From NCBI GenBank assembly GCA_035911135.1, contig JAMHWD010000044.1, positions 38,584-102,583 of the forward strand: a stretch of 64,000 nt of DNA. Reading direction: 5' to 3'. Below are positions 1-8,486 of this stretch, in pieces (position 1 is the stretch's first letter; each line of letters begins with the position of its first letter). The notes beneath the pieces were generated by a model. It had not been told where the DNA came from. It worked only from the letters and a program-made list of their open reading frames with translations, and ran no database searches. Source of the DNA: JAMHWD01 sp035911135. GTDB taxonomy: Bacteria > Pseudomonadota > Alphaproteobacteria > Micavibrionales > Micavibrionaceae. The position numbers were made by a program, and so were the translations under genes.

Positions 1-591
1 GACTTCGGCATGGGCGGTGGGATCGCTCCGCGCTGTGATACCATTGACGCCTTCACCCAGAATCTCACCCTTTTCATTCGCGACAACCGCGCCATATGGC
101 CCGCCTTTGCCGGATTGGTGGTTGCGCTCGGCCAGCATGATGGCGCGTTTCATCAAATCCGTATGGCTGAAGGCCGAGACATGTGTTTCTACCGCCAGAG
201 GCTGAGGGTTGATGCCGCGCTGGCGCAGGATATGAAGGACGGTATCAATCAATCGTTTGGGCTGGATCGGCTTTTGCAGCAAACGCCGCACGCCAAGCGC
301 GCTGGCCTCGATTAAAAGATCGCTGGAATCATCGGCTGTGACGATCACTACGGGGATGTCGATTCCCTTGACCAGAAGATGCTTCATGAATTCAAACCCG
401 CCTGTGGGGGTCATGTTCACATCAACAATAGCCAGATCAATATCGGACGCGGTAACGGCTGCGATGGCTTCATCGCCATTGGCGGCATGGATGGGATTGA
501 ATCCTTGCGCGACCAGCAAGGCGGCCATCATCTCGCGGCTCAGGACATTATCTTCCGCAACCAGAATATTGATGTAGGGCTTATGGGGCAT
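1..591 (-). CDS. Receiver domain fused to guanine-deaminase-like domain (partial)
   Basis: The gene starts at the ATG read leftward from 591 and runs off the left window edge, leaving 197 codons. Residues 5-125 form a CheY-like receiver: the acidic pair E13-D14, phosphoacceptor D57 (IVDVNM), T85 and the K107-P108 switch pair are all present. Residues from about 147 match the start of a GuaD/cytidine-deaminase-like fold: a GGPYGAVV strand and, at the very edge, the first zinc motif HAEV (H194, E196). The second zinc motif (PCxxC) would lie outside the window. Known: such deaminases act on guanine, nucleosides or tRNA bases. Inferred: a phosphorylation-controlled deaminase, or a receiver that uses the deaminase fold for output. 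The receiver call is secure; the deaminase subtype is uncertain because the domain is cut. Confidence 0.85.
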   Translation of the reverse strand, partial: MPHKPYINILVAEDNVLSREMMAALLVAQGFNPIHAANGDEAIAAVTASDIDLAIVDVNMTPTGGFEFMKHLLVKGIDIPVVIVTADDSSDLLIEASALGVRRLLQKPIQPKRLIDTVLHILRQRGINPQPLAVETHVSAFSHTDLMKRAIMLAERNHQSGKGGPYGAVVANEKGEILGEGVNGITARSDPTAHAEV

Positions 592-691
592 AGTTTCCAA
601 AATACCAATTTTCTCACAAGGATTATACCACAACATGCCTGAAACGCACTTCTCCTTTTAACAGGGCCCTGCTTGGTGATACACTGGATAT

Positions 692-1378
692 ATGAGCGAT
701 TTTCATCATAAACGCAGCGCAGAGCGTGGTAGCGCCCTTGTCTTGATTTTGGTGGGCGTGGCGCTGTTTGCGGCGCTGAGCTATACGGTGGCTGGCATGC
801 TGCGGACCGGCAATGCCGATTTTGTGGCCGAAGAGCGCGCCGGGCTTTATGCCGGGGATATCCTGAATTACGCGCGCCAGCTCAAACAGGCGGTGCAAAC
901 CATGAAAATATCCAATGGCTGCGGCGATTCCGCGATTAGCTTTGATACTGATGCCCTGACCGGCTATGTGAATGGCGCGGACAGTGCCTGTCAGATATTC
1001 AGCAAGGAAGGCGGGGATGTCACCTATGTGAAACCTGATGCACAAGTAACCGCGCAGGACTGGTATTTTACCGGTGGCACGGGGGTGCATGGCATGGGGA
1101 CGAATTGCACCGATGCGGGATGCACGGATCTGATGGCAGTCTTGCCGAATATCCCTGCAAGGGTTTGTGAGGTCATTAATGACAAGCTGGGGATTGATGA
1201 TTCTACAGCCGTCAATGTAACGGGCGCGATTGTCATGTCTGCAAAATTCACGGGATCCTATGCCTATGCCACCAGCTATTTCGGCGATACGACAGCGCCA
1301 AATCTGGAAGGCCAGCCGGCAGGCTGCCTGATTTCCGGCTCCAACCATCTATTTTACCAGATTTTGCTGCCGCGTTAG
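692..1378 (+). CDS. Pseudopilin-like single-pass secreted protein, paralogue 1
   Basis: A protein of 228 residues with a charged N-terminus ending in ERG, followed by one hydrophobic helix at about residues 15-36. This arrangement resembles a pseudopilin or class III signal, but no canonical prepilin G-F/M-x-x-x-E site is visible. The rest is soluble, with several cysteines and a closing FYQILLPR. It is clearly related to the protein at 10899-11657: shared features are the ERG-helix start, a F-x-K-x-GGD/A-x-TY block, a WxFxGG-x-x-x-x-G-x-GT block, LMAVLP/LVAVLP followed by C, and the F-Y-x-x-L-L-x-R end. It ends 3 bp before the next gene, so the two are probably co-transcribed. Function is unknown; an envelope-associated role is inferred. 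Confidence 0.75.
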   Translation: MSDFHHKRSAERGSALVLILVGVALFAALSYTVAGMLRTGNADFVAEERAGLYAGDILNYARQLKQAVQTMKISNGCGDSAISFDTDALTGYVNGADSACQIFSKEGGDVTYVKPDAQVTAQDWYFTGGTGVHGMGTNCTDAGCTDLMAVLPNIPARVCEVINDKLGIDDSTAVNVTGAIVMSAKFTGSYAYATSYFGDTTAPNLEGQPAGCLISGSNHLFYQILLPR

Positions 1379-1381
1379 GGG

Positions 1382-2503
1382 ATGCTTGTGGGTGTCAGGC
1401 CTAAAGTCGCGGTGATTGGCCTTGGTATTACGGGCGCTTCGGTGGCGGCGTATCTGGCGCGCGCCGGATATAAGGTCACGGGCTATGACCAGTTTCATTC
1501 ATCACATGGTTATGGATCTTCGCACGGGGAAAACCGCCTTTTCCGCCGTGTGCCCGCCGAGGGCGATGTTTATGTGCGGATGGCGGCGCTGGCGGCGCAA
1601 GGCTGGCTGGATCTGGAGGCCGCCAGCGGCACGCGTCTTTTTTTTCAAAATGGCTGTCTGGATATCAATGAGGATGATAATGACTGGGCGCGGCGGGCGC
1701 ATGATCTGGCCAAGGCTCATGGCGTTGCTTCGCAAATGCTGACATGCGAACAGGCGGCTGAAATTTTGCCCGTTTTTGATTTCAAGCCCGGCATGGATAT
1801 ATGCCTGACGCCGGGTTCCGGGATTTTATTGGCCGAAGATAGCATTGCGGCTTTGTTGGATTTGGCGCGGCGTAATGGCGCTATATTTCGTCATTCTTAT
1901 AAAATCCGTGAAATTGATGCGGGTAAAAAGCAGATTACCGCTGACGACGGGGCGCATGAGAATTTTGATTTTATTATCATCTGCGCCGGCAGCTGGGCGC
2001 AGGAACTGATTCCCCATTTGCCGCTTGTCATCGAAAAAAGCACATTGGGCTGGTATGGCGGCAAGGTTGATATGAACGCCTGTCCCGGATTTTCTTTTAA
2101 GGGCAATGACGGTTCGGGTTTCTACGGCATGCCGGGGCTGGATGGCAAAAGCTATAAAATCGGTCATGCGCGGCAATATAATCGGATCGAGGCATCAGAT
2201 CATGCCCCTGAAGTAACGGATCAGGATCAGCAGATTCTTGATACAGGTATCGGCAATTACTTCACAAATCTAAGTCTTGAAAATTCTCGCTTTGCGGGAT
2301 GCAAGATTACCCATGCGCCGGATGGCGATTTTATTTTTGACCGGCATCCTGAAAATCCGGATGTGATGATTTTTTCGCCCTGTTCCGGGCATGGGTTTAA
2401 ATACGCGCCTGTCTATGGCCAGATAGCCGGAGCGATGATCACAGAAAAAGAATTACGGCTGCCCTTTGATCTGGCAGCATTCTCACTCAAGCGTTTTGGA
2501 TGA
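1382..2503 (+). CDS. FAD-dependent amine oxidase, sarcosine/N-methyltryptophan oxidase-like
   Basis: A 373-residue flavoprotein. The N-terminal GLGITGASVAAYL is the Rossmann dinucleotide-binding motif, followed by an acidic residue ending strand 2 and by SSHGENRLFRR, which matches the SxxHGxxRxxR segment of monomeric sarcosine oxidase and N-methyltryptophan oxidase. IICAGSWAQELI and the C-terminal FSPCSGHGFKYAPVYG are further family blocks; in monomeric sarcosine oxidase the flavin is bound covalently to a Cys in this last segment, and SPCSGHGFK supplies one. The family oxidises secondary amines, releasing formaldehyde or an aldehyde and H2O2. The exact substrate cannot be assigned. It follows the pseudopilin-like gene by 3 bp and converges directly on clpA with no gap. 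Confidence 0.85.
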   Translation: MLVGVRPKVAVIGLGITGASVAAYLARAGYKVTGYDQFHSSHGYGSSHGENRLFRRVPAEGDVYVRMAALAAQGWLDLEAASGTRLFFQNGCLDINEDDNDWARRAHDLAKAHGVASQMLTCEQAAEILPVFDFKPGMDICLTPGSGILLAEDSIAALLDLARRNGAIFRHSYKIREIDAGKKQITADDGAHENFDFIIICAGSWAQELIPHLPLVIEKSTLGWYGGKVDMNACPGFSFKGNDGSGFYGMPGLDGKSYKIGHARQYNRIEASDHAPEVTDQDQQILDTGIGNYFTNLSLENSRFAGCKITHAPDGDFIFDRHPENPDVMIFSPCSGHGFKYAPVYGQIAGAMITEKELRLPFDLAAFSLKRFG

Positions 2504-4828
2504 TTACCGCGTCACCGTTTCGGAATTATCTTCATCCTGCGTCTTGTTGGTCAGGCGCGGCAGGTTGTTCTGCTCGAACGAGAAGACCAGTTCAGTGCCG
2601 TTATAATCAATCATCGCAATGCCGCCATTGGACAGCGCGCCAAAGAGGATTTCTTCAGCCAGCGGCTTTTTGATCTTGTCTTGAATAACGCGTGCCAGCG
2701 GTCTTGCGCCCATGGCCGGGTCATATCCTTCGCGGGCCAGATAATGCCGGGCGGCATCGGTCAGGTCGATGGAAACATCCCGGTCGGATAGCTGGGCCTC
2801 CAGCTGCATGATGAATTTATCCACCACACGCTCGACAGTTTCGGGTTTCAAATTCTGGAACGGCACGATGGCATCCAGACGGTTTCTGAATTCCGGCGAG
2901 AATGTTTTGGTGATGGCTTCGTTATCGCCGTGATGCTCGCCGCTGCCGCCTACCACGCGGCCAAAACCGATTGGCGTTTTCGCCAGTTCTGATGCCCCGG
3001 CATTGGTGGTCATGATGATCATGACGTTGCGGAAATCAACGCTCTTGCCGTTATTATCGGTCAGCTTACCGTAATCCATCACCTGCAACAGGATATTGAA
3101 CAGATCAGGATGCGCCTTTTCAATCTCATCCAGCAGCAATACGCAATGCGGGTGCTGGTCGATTTTATCGGTCATCAAACCGCCTTGCTCGAACCCAACG
3201 TAACCGGGCGGTGTGCCGATCAGGCGCGATACGCTATGGCGCTCCATATATTCGGACATGTCAAAGCGCACCAGCTCGATGCCTAATGTCTTGGCCAGCT
3301 GTTTGGCCACTTCTGTTTTACCAACGCCTGTCGGGCCGGAGAATAAATAAGAACCAATCGGTTTTTCCGGATCGCGCAAGCCAGCACGGGCCATCTTGAT
3401 GGAATCAACCAAGATATCAATGGCCGCATCCTGATCATAAACCAGAGTTTTCAGATCATGCTTGAGGCTCTTGAGCGTTTCCTTGTCATCTTGTGAGACG
3501 CTCTTGGGCGGGATGCGGGCGATCATGCTGATCACGCCCTCAATTTCAGGAACATCAATGATTTTCTTGCGGCGTTCGGGGGGCACGATCATCTGCGCTG
3601 CGCCAACCTCGTCAATAATGTCGATGGCTTTGTCGGGCAGTTTCCGGTCGCCGATATAACGCGCGGATAATTTCACGGCAGCCTCGATTGCCTCATCGGT
3701 ATAGGTTACCTGATGGTGTTTCTCGTAATTCTCTTTCAGGCCCTTGAGGATCTTGATCGTGTCATCAATGCTGGGCTCATAGACATCAATCTTCTGGAAG
3801 CGCCGCACCAACGCGCGGTCTTTCTCGAAATAATTGCGGTATTCCTTGTAGGTGGTGGAGCCTATGCAGCGTAAAACCCCGCCCGATAGCGCGGGTTTCA
3901 GCAGATTCGAGGCATCCATCGCCCCGCCCGATGTTGCGCCCGCGCCAATCACGGTATGGATTTCATCAATGAATAAAATCGCGCCGTGAATTTTTTGTAA
4001 TTCCGTTACCACGGCCTTGATGCGTTCCTCGAAATCACCGCGGTAACGCGTGCCGGCCAGCAATGTTCCCATATCAAGGGAATAGATCACGGAACCTGTA
4101 AGCACATTGGGCACATCGCCTTCGACGATGCGCTTGGCAAGCCCTTCGGCAATGGCGGTTTTACCAACGCCCGGATCACCGACATAAAGCGGATTATTTT
4201 TCGAGCGGCGGCACAGAATCTGGATCGTGCGCTCAACTTCTTTTTCGCGGCCGATCAACGGGTCGATTTTGCCCTTCTTGGCCTTTTCATTGAGGTTAAT
4301 GCAATAGGTATCCAAAGCCTCGGCCCCGGTCTTGGCGGTTTTTTCCTCAGCCTGCTCCGCGCCGCGCGGGGTTTTGCTGTGATCGGCCTGGCTGGGGACT
4401 TTGGCGATGCCGTGGCTGATATAATTCACCGCGTCAAAACGCGTCATATCCTGCTCCTGCAGGAAATATACGGCATGGGATTCGCGCTCGGAAAACAGGG
4501 CCACCAGAACATTCGCGCCCGTGACCTCTTCGCGTCCCGATGATTGCACATGGATGGCGGCGCGTTGCAATACGCGCTGAAAGGCTGTTGTTGGCTTCGC
4601 CTCTTCGGCCTCAAAATTGATCAGATAGCTCAACTCATTTTCGATATATTGCGCCAGTTGCTCGCGCAGATCCGCCAGCACAATCCCGCAGGAGCGCAGC
4701 ACCGCCATCGCATCCTGATCTTCGGTCAGGGCGTAAAGCAGGTGCTCCAGCGTCGCGAACTCATGATTCTTCTGGTTGGCGACGGCAAGGGCTTTGTGGA
4801 GTGTCTGTTCAAGATTACGTGAGAGCAT
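2504..4828 (-). CDS. clpA: ATP-dependent Clp protease ATP-binding subunit ClpA
   Basis: A 774-residue Hsp100 unfoldase of usual length. The N domain (residues 1-140, beginning MLSRNLEQTL with HEFATLEHLL) is the ClpS docking module. The first AAA+ module has Walker A GDPGVGKT and Walker B LFIDEIH; the second has GPTGVGKT and LLLDEIEKAHPD. A PIGFG segment in the second module fits the ClpP-binding IGL/F loop. No coiled-coil M domain is inserted between modules, so it is ClpA and not ClpB. It feeds unfolded substrates to ClpP in the cytoplasm. clpS lies 2.3 kb away on the same strand, separated by a nucleoside hydrolase, a frameshifted gene and a DUF305 gene. Confidence 0.97.
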   Translation of the reverse strand: MLSRNLEQTLHKALAVANQKNHEFATLEHLLYALTEDQDAMAVLRSCGIVLADLREQLAQYIENELSYLINFEAEEAKPTTAFQRVLQRAAIHVQSSGREEVTGANVLVALFSERESHAVYFLQEQDMTRFDAVNYISHGIAKVPSQADHSKTPRGAEQAEEKTAKTGAEALDTYCINLNEKAKKGKIDPLIGREKEVERTIQILCRRSKNNPLYVGDPGVGKTAIAEGLAKRIVEGDVPNVLTGSVIYSLDMGTLLAGTRYRGDFEERIKAVVTELQKIHGAILFIDEIHTVIGAGATSGGAMDASNLLKPALSGGVLRCIGSTTYKEYRNYFEKDRALVRRFQKIDVYEPSIDDTIKILKGLKENYEKHHQVTYTDEAIEAAVKLSARYIGDRKLPDKAIDIIDEVGAAQMIVPPERRKKIIDVPEIEGVISMIARIPPKSVSQDDKETLKSLKHDLKTLVYDQDAAIDILVDSIKMARAGLRDPEKPIGSYLFSGPTGVGKTEVAKQLAKTLGIELVRFDMSEYMERHSVSRLIGTPPGYVGFEQGGLMTDKIDQHPHCVLLLDEIEKAHPDLFNILLQVMDYGKLTDNNGKSVDFRNVMIIMTTNAGASELAKTPIGFGRVVGGSGEHHGDNEAITKTFSPEFRNRLDAIVPFQNLKPETVERVVDKFIMQLEAQLSDRDVSIDLTDAARHYLAREGYDPAMGARPLARVIQDKIKKPLAEEILFGALSNGGIAMIDYNGTELVFSFEQNNLPRLTNKTQDEDNSETVTR

Positions 4829-4971
4829 ATTCGGCCTTGGCTATATGTTATTAGATACAGATAGATGGCTTGGGTCTGAGTGCAAGCCCTTAAAGAACCT
4901 AATAATTATAACAAAAAACTTAGTAATTTATAAAATTTAAAGCACGGGGGCGGCTAAAATCACCTTAATAT

Positions 4972-5000
4972 TTGACATATTATTATAAAGTGACTAAGAT
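4972..5000 (+). promoter_or_regulatory. Sigma70-type promoter for nucleoside hydrolase gene
   Basis: A perfect TTGACA (4972-4977) is followed after 17 bp by TAAGAT (4995-5000), a 4/6 match to the -10 consensus. The element lies about 39 bp before the start codon at 5039, in an AT-rich divergent gap between clpA and the nucleoside hydrolase. The 210-bp gap contains nothing else I can name. Confidence 0.55.
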
Positions 5001-5038
5001 CCCCGGCATTCATAATAACAAGATATTCAAGGGCGAGT

Positions 5039-5974
5039 ATGACCACGAAAATCATTATCGATTGCGATCCGGGTTGCGATGATACGATCGCGCTGATTGC
5101 GGCGCTCACTTCCGATAAATTTGATGTACTGGGCATTACCAGCATTGGCGGGAATGTCGATCCGGTTATAACGCAGAAAAATGTGCTGGGCATCTGCGCC
5201 CTGCTGGACCGTACGGATATTCCTACCTATGCCGGATGCGACAAACCATTGGTCAAACAAATCCTGGCCAAGGCCGATGATGTGCACGGCAAGACCGGCG
5301 TTAAGGGCTTGAAATTGCCTTTTGAGCGCGCGGGCAAAGCCAGAACGGATATGGATGCGGCGGATTTTATTTTGAAAACCGCGCTTGAGAATAAAGCCGA
5401 TCCCGTGACGCTGGTTGTGATCGGCCCTATGACCAATATTGCGCTGGCTTATCAAAGAAACCCTGAAATCACGAAACATGTGAAGGAAATCGTGACCATG
5501 GGCGGAGCGTTCGGCCAGCCCGGCGGCAATATCACGCCATATGCTGAGTTTAATATTTTCTGCGATCCCCATGCCGCCAAGATTGTCTATGATAATTTCA
5601 CCAATATCAGAACCTTGCCACTGGATGTCACGCATCAGACATTACAGGATCCTGCCTTCCGCGACTGGGTCTCGCAGCAAGGCACGCAAGGGGAGAATGT
5701 AGCCAATATGCTAAAAGGCTATGCCGAGACATATCCCGGCATGGATAAGCCCGGCGTATCGCCGTTGCATGATTTTCACACGATCGCCGCCCTTTGCGAT
5801 GAGAGCCTTTATGCGTGGAAGCGCGGCAAAGTTGCGGTGGAGGTTGATGGCGAGCGTGAAGGCCAGACAATCCTGCTTGAAGATCCGCGCGGATCAACCC
5901 AAATCACAACCGGAATCGACAAAGACCGTTTTTTTGATCTCTTGAAAGAGACGCTTGTTGTTGGGCTAAGTTAA
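5039..5974 (+). CDS. Inosine-uridine preferring nucleoside hydrolase family protein
   Basis: A 311-residue member of the IU-nucleoside hydrolase family. The N-terminal DCDPGCDD is the hallmark calcium- and ribose-binding DxDPGxDD cluster. Other family blocks are VVIGPMTNIALA, IVTMGGAFGQPGG with AEFNIFCDP (ribose-contacting E and N), LPLDVTHQ, and a C-terminal SPLHDFHTIAAL that supplies the last calcium ligand Asp. These enzymes cleave ribonucleosides to base and ribose for salvage. Substrate preference (purine, pyrimidine, or a modified nucleoside) cannot be read from sequence. The stop codon overlaps that of the convergent downstream gene through a shared TTAA. Confidence 0.93.
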   Translation: MTTKIIIDCDPGCDDTIALIAALTSDKFDVLGITSIGGNVDPVITQKNVLGICALLDRTDIPTYAGCDKPLVKQILAKADDVHGKTGVKGLKLPFERAGKARTDMDAADFILKTALENKADPVTLVVIGPMTNIALAYQRNPEITKHVKEIVTMGGAFGQPGGNITPYAEFNIFCDPHAAKIVYDNFTNIRTLPLDVTHQTLQDPAFRDWVSQQGTQGENVANMLKGYAETYPGMDKPGVSPLHDFHTIAALCDESLYAWKRGKVAVEVDGEREGQTILLEDPRGSTQITTGIDKDRFFDLLKETLVVGLS

Positions 5975-6359
5975 TTAGCCTTAGGTTTTCTGTATTCCTG
6001 CTTTTGCTCAAAAAGCCATATTAAAGTCTGTTCCAAGCCAACACCAAGCGGCTGGTCAGGAATATTCTGGCAGGTTGCAATTACAACATATACAAAAGGA
6101 TTCATGTCATCTGAAGATCCCGCGTGGGGGCTATGGCTGATGACAGTATTTCTGTATTTCTCAATGTCATATTGAGGGTAGCGCGGTTCTATTTTTTGTA
6201 GGAAGGAATTTGCAAACTCTCTAGTGTCAGAAGGCTCTAATTCCTTTATATCCTCACATCTGCCTTGCAGAATAGTTTCAAAATCCGGCTTGTGGCATGC
6301 ACCTGTTGCGGTAGAAAAATAAGCAAAGCTGTCAGGCAAAGCAGTTTCTTAATGGCCAT
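5971..6359 (-). pseudogene. Small secreted protein with an apparent frameshift after the signal peptide
   Basis: The ATG read leftward from 6359 overlaps the end of the DUF305 gene by 11 bp and encodes a convincing signal peptide (MAIKKLLCLTALL, ending in QVHA). That frame stops after about 38 codons. The other frame, open from about 6339 to 5971, carries the body: a Cys-containing acidic protein of roughly 115 residues (CHKPDFETILQGRCEDIKEL...). The two frames join cleanly near 6290-6310, where the signal peptide's VHA would run into CHKPDF after a 1-base shift. The body frame alone has only TTG as start and an in-frame stop three codons upstream. I infer a recent frameshift or a sequencing error. 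Function is unknown. Confidence 0.6.
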
Positions 6360-7140
6360 GATGCGCGTCATGACCGCCTGAATCGTGGCCTGATTTGCCA
6401 TGTCCTGCATGACCGCCCGCATTGCCGTGGCTCATGCCTTCCATGCCATGCACCATGGACGGATCGAATGTCACATCATCGGCATTGCCGGGGTAATCGC
6501 CAATAATCAGGTTCATCAGGGCAATTTCCTGTTTCTGGTCGCGCAGGATATCAAGGCACATCAGCTCCAGATATCCGTTTGCTGAATCCGGGTTGGCGAG
6601 ATAATCATTGCACATCACCAGCGCGCCTTCATGGTGCACGATCATCGCCTTGGCAAAACGCACATCACTTTCTGAAACCTGATCGCGCTGCCCAAAGCTT
6701 TGCAGGGAGGGAATGGCGGCGCGGATGAATTTTTCCTTTTGCGCCAGTCCTGATGCCGCAACCTGCGTGCGCTGTCTTTGACCTTCGGGCAGATTGGCTT
6801 TTTGCAGGAGCCCTTCTACCGTATCCAGCATCAAAATCTCGAAGGTCTGGTTGTGCATGATTCCCTTGGCAAGGCGCTGCAGGCGCGCGCTGGACCTGCC
6901 CTGATTTTCAAGATAATCCTGCGACATGCTTAAGGCCCCAGCGTGATGCGGACGCATGCCGGTAATGAAATGCCGGTCAGCCTTGATGTTTTCGGCGCCG
7001 ATTGTCTCAAACCAGGGTGTTGTCGTGCGCGGCTTGCCGGGATCGTAATCGCGCTCGACCAGGGCTGCCTGCGCCGTATAAATGCCGCCAAGAATAAAGG
7101 CGGCGCTCATCAGGGTTGTTAAAAATCTGTTCATGATCAT
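6349..7140 (-). CDS. DUF305 family periplasmic protein with His-rich tail
   Basis: The ATG at 7140 forms an ATGA overlap with the clpS stop and gives 263 residues, with a signal peptide (MNRFLTTLMSAAFILGG, ending AQA). Two repeats typical of DUF305 ferritin-like proteins are visible: a first with FITGMRPHHAGAL and a second with KAMIVHHEGALVMCND. Each carries the HH-x-GA pair expected to bind metal. The last 40 residues are extremely rich in His, Gly and Asp. DUF305 proteins are often near copper-resistance genes; here no copper gene is adjacent. A periplasmic metal-binding role is inferred. Translation is probably coupled to clpS. Confidence 0.88.
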   Translation of the reverse strand: MIMNRFLTTLMSAAFILGGIYTAQAALVERDYDPGKPRTTTPWFETIGAENIKADRHFITGMRPHHAGALSMSQDYLENQGRSSARLQRLAKGIMHNQTFEILMLDTVEGLLQKANLPEGQRQRTQVAASGLAQKEKFIRAAIPSLQSFGQRDQVSESDVRFAKAMIVHHEGALVMCNDYLANPDSANGYLELMCLDILRDQKQEIALMNLIIGDYPGNADDVTFDPSMVHGMEGMSHGNAGGHAGHGKSGHDSGGHDAHHGH

Positions 7141-7547
7141 TCTCTCTCCATCGTGCATTGCAAAGGTTGCTCGCTCTGCCTTGCGTAATCCATTACCTTG
7201 GCCACTTTGGTTTCGGCGACTTCATAGGTAAAAATGCCGCATACGCCAACGCCGCGGCGGTGGACATGCAGCATGATATCGGTGGCTTCTTGCTTGTTCT
7301 TGTTGAAGAATTTTTCGAGGATATGCACGACAAATTCCATCGGCGTGTAATCGTCATTGAGTAGCAGCACTTTATACATGGCAGGCTTTTTCGTCTTGGG
7401 CCGGGTTTTCAGCAAGATGCCGGTTTGTTCATCCGGGCGTTCTGCGCCGGTTCCATCATCATGCGGATCGCCCATGCCATCGTCATCGCCGGCGCGGATA
7501 ATGCCATTATAAAAACTATCGTGGTTGCTTTGAATGCTCATAGCCAT
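7137..7547 (-). CDS. clpS: ClpS adaptor of the ClpAP protease
   Basis: The conserved core (YKVLLLNDDYTPMEFVVHIL, then HVHRRGVGVCG, then the closing EQPLQCTMERE) is textbook ClpS. It brings N-end-rule substrates to ClpA. Several in-frame ATGs exist (7589, 7562, 7547, 7541). 7547 is chosen because the family has a short flexible N-terminal extension; this still leaves about 55 residues rich in Asp and Gly before the core, on the long side. The gene overlaps the DUF305 gene by the 4-bp ATGA. Confidence 0.95.
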   Translation of the reverse strand: MAMSIQSNHDSFYNGIIRAGDDDGMGDPHDDGTGAERPDEQTGILLKTRPKTKKPAMYKVLLLNDDYTPMEFVVHILEKFFNKNKQEATDIMLHVHRRGVGVCGIFTYEVAETKVAKVMDYARQSEQPLQCTMERE

Positions 7548-7626
7548 CAATCTATTATACATCACAGAAAAAACCAGAGTGAAGGGCAAATCTGAATTAA
7601 ATCAGCCTTGAGCAGGGATGAGATTG

Positions 7627-8340
7627 CTAAATTTGCGGCTCGTTCAAGGGGCTGATATCCCGGACACTGGCCTTCATCCATTCCACCGCGCTAAAAGGGC
7701 GCATCATGGTCAGATCGCTCATGCTTTTGGGGTTTTTTGTCCATTTCTCGCGGATATCACGCATGATATCGCCAATTTCGCCTTTGCTCATGCCGAATTC
7801 TCGGGCGGTGATGCGGACAATCTGCGGGACGATGCCCCGCTTGAAAACATGAAATACGTCCCGGGCCGTCATGAGATTGGACAGGTCATGCGGGTCATTT
7901 TCGGAAATAATATCATTTAAATCATCTTCCCCATGCTGGGCGTAATTCAGCATCAGGCGCATATTACGAACGCTGTTATCAATGCTCGCCAGCAGATGGA
8001 TGGCTCCCAGTTTCCGGTAGGCAAGGCGCTGGTCAGGCGGGCAGGCATCGTTATTCAGGATCAAGGCCGCTGATTTGACAATTGGGTCCCAGAAAGCCTC
8101 AACCATTTCTTCGGCAATATCGGTGCTGGGAAATGCAGATGGAATAACGCTGCTGAATTTCTTCTTGAGGTCGGGGCTGGATTTTTGGGAAATGATTTCC
8201 ATCTGGCCGCGCTTGAAATCAAATTCTTCGGCGGCATCTTCGATGGCGGGGCGGAAAATATCATTATCCGGGTGGGCCATGGACAAAACATAGCGCGCGC
8301 AATCATCCAGATAATAAAAGGAAGGAAGTTTTTCCGGCAT
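7627..8340 (-). CDS. Conserved hypothetical protein
   Basis: 237 residues, mostly helical, without signal peptide or membrane segment, so cytoplasmic. There are no recognisable catalytic motifs. It has an acidic, Asp-rich middle part and a region (RDVFHVFKRGIVPQIVRITA) that may form an amphipathic helix pair. It lies between clpS and the phasin gene on the same strand. No family is recognised and I do not assign a function. Confidence 0.65.
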   Translation of the reverse strand: MPEKLPSFYYLDDCARYVLSMAHPDNDIFRPAIEDAAEEFDFKRGQMEIISQKSSPDLKKKFSSVIPSAFPSTDIAEEMVEAFWDPIVKSAALILNNDACPPDQRLAYRKLGAIHLLASIDNSVRNMRLMLNYAQHGEDDLNDIISENDPHDLSNLMTARDVFHVFKRGIVPQIVRITAREFGMSKGEIGDIMRDIREKWTKNPKSMSDLTMMRPFSAVEWMKASVRDISPLNEPQI

Positions 8341-8406
8341 GGCCCTGATCGTGAAACATTATTTTTCTATTTTAATGGTTCTAGCAAAACTATTCCCCGT
8401 TATGCA

Positions 8407-8450
8407 AACAAAAAACGCCCGCCGCTTCGTTAATCAGGAAGGGCGGGCGT
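8407..8450 (-). terminator. Rho-independent terminator of the phasin gene
   Basis: On the minus strand an ACGCCCGCC arm pairs with GGCGGGCGT, closing a loop of about 20 nt, followed directly by a run of six T. It sits 36 bp beyond the phasin stop codon. Confidence 0.85.
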
Positions 8451-8486
8451 CCGAAAAGGGAGCAACCTTTATCGTGTTTTCGCGAA

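Noticed and set aside
692..1348. Minus-strand open frame across the pseudopilin-like gene
   Set aside because: The plus-strand protein has a membrane helix, a paralogue and operon spacing; the minus-strand frame has none of these.
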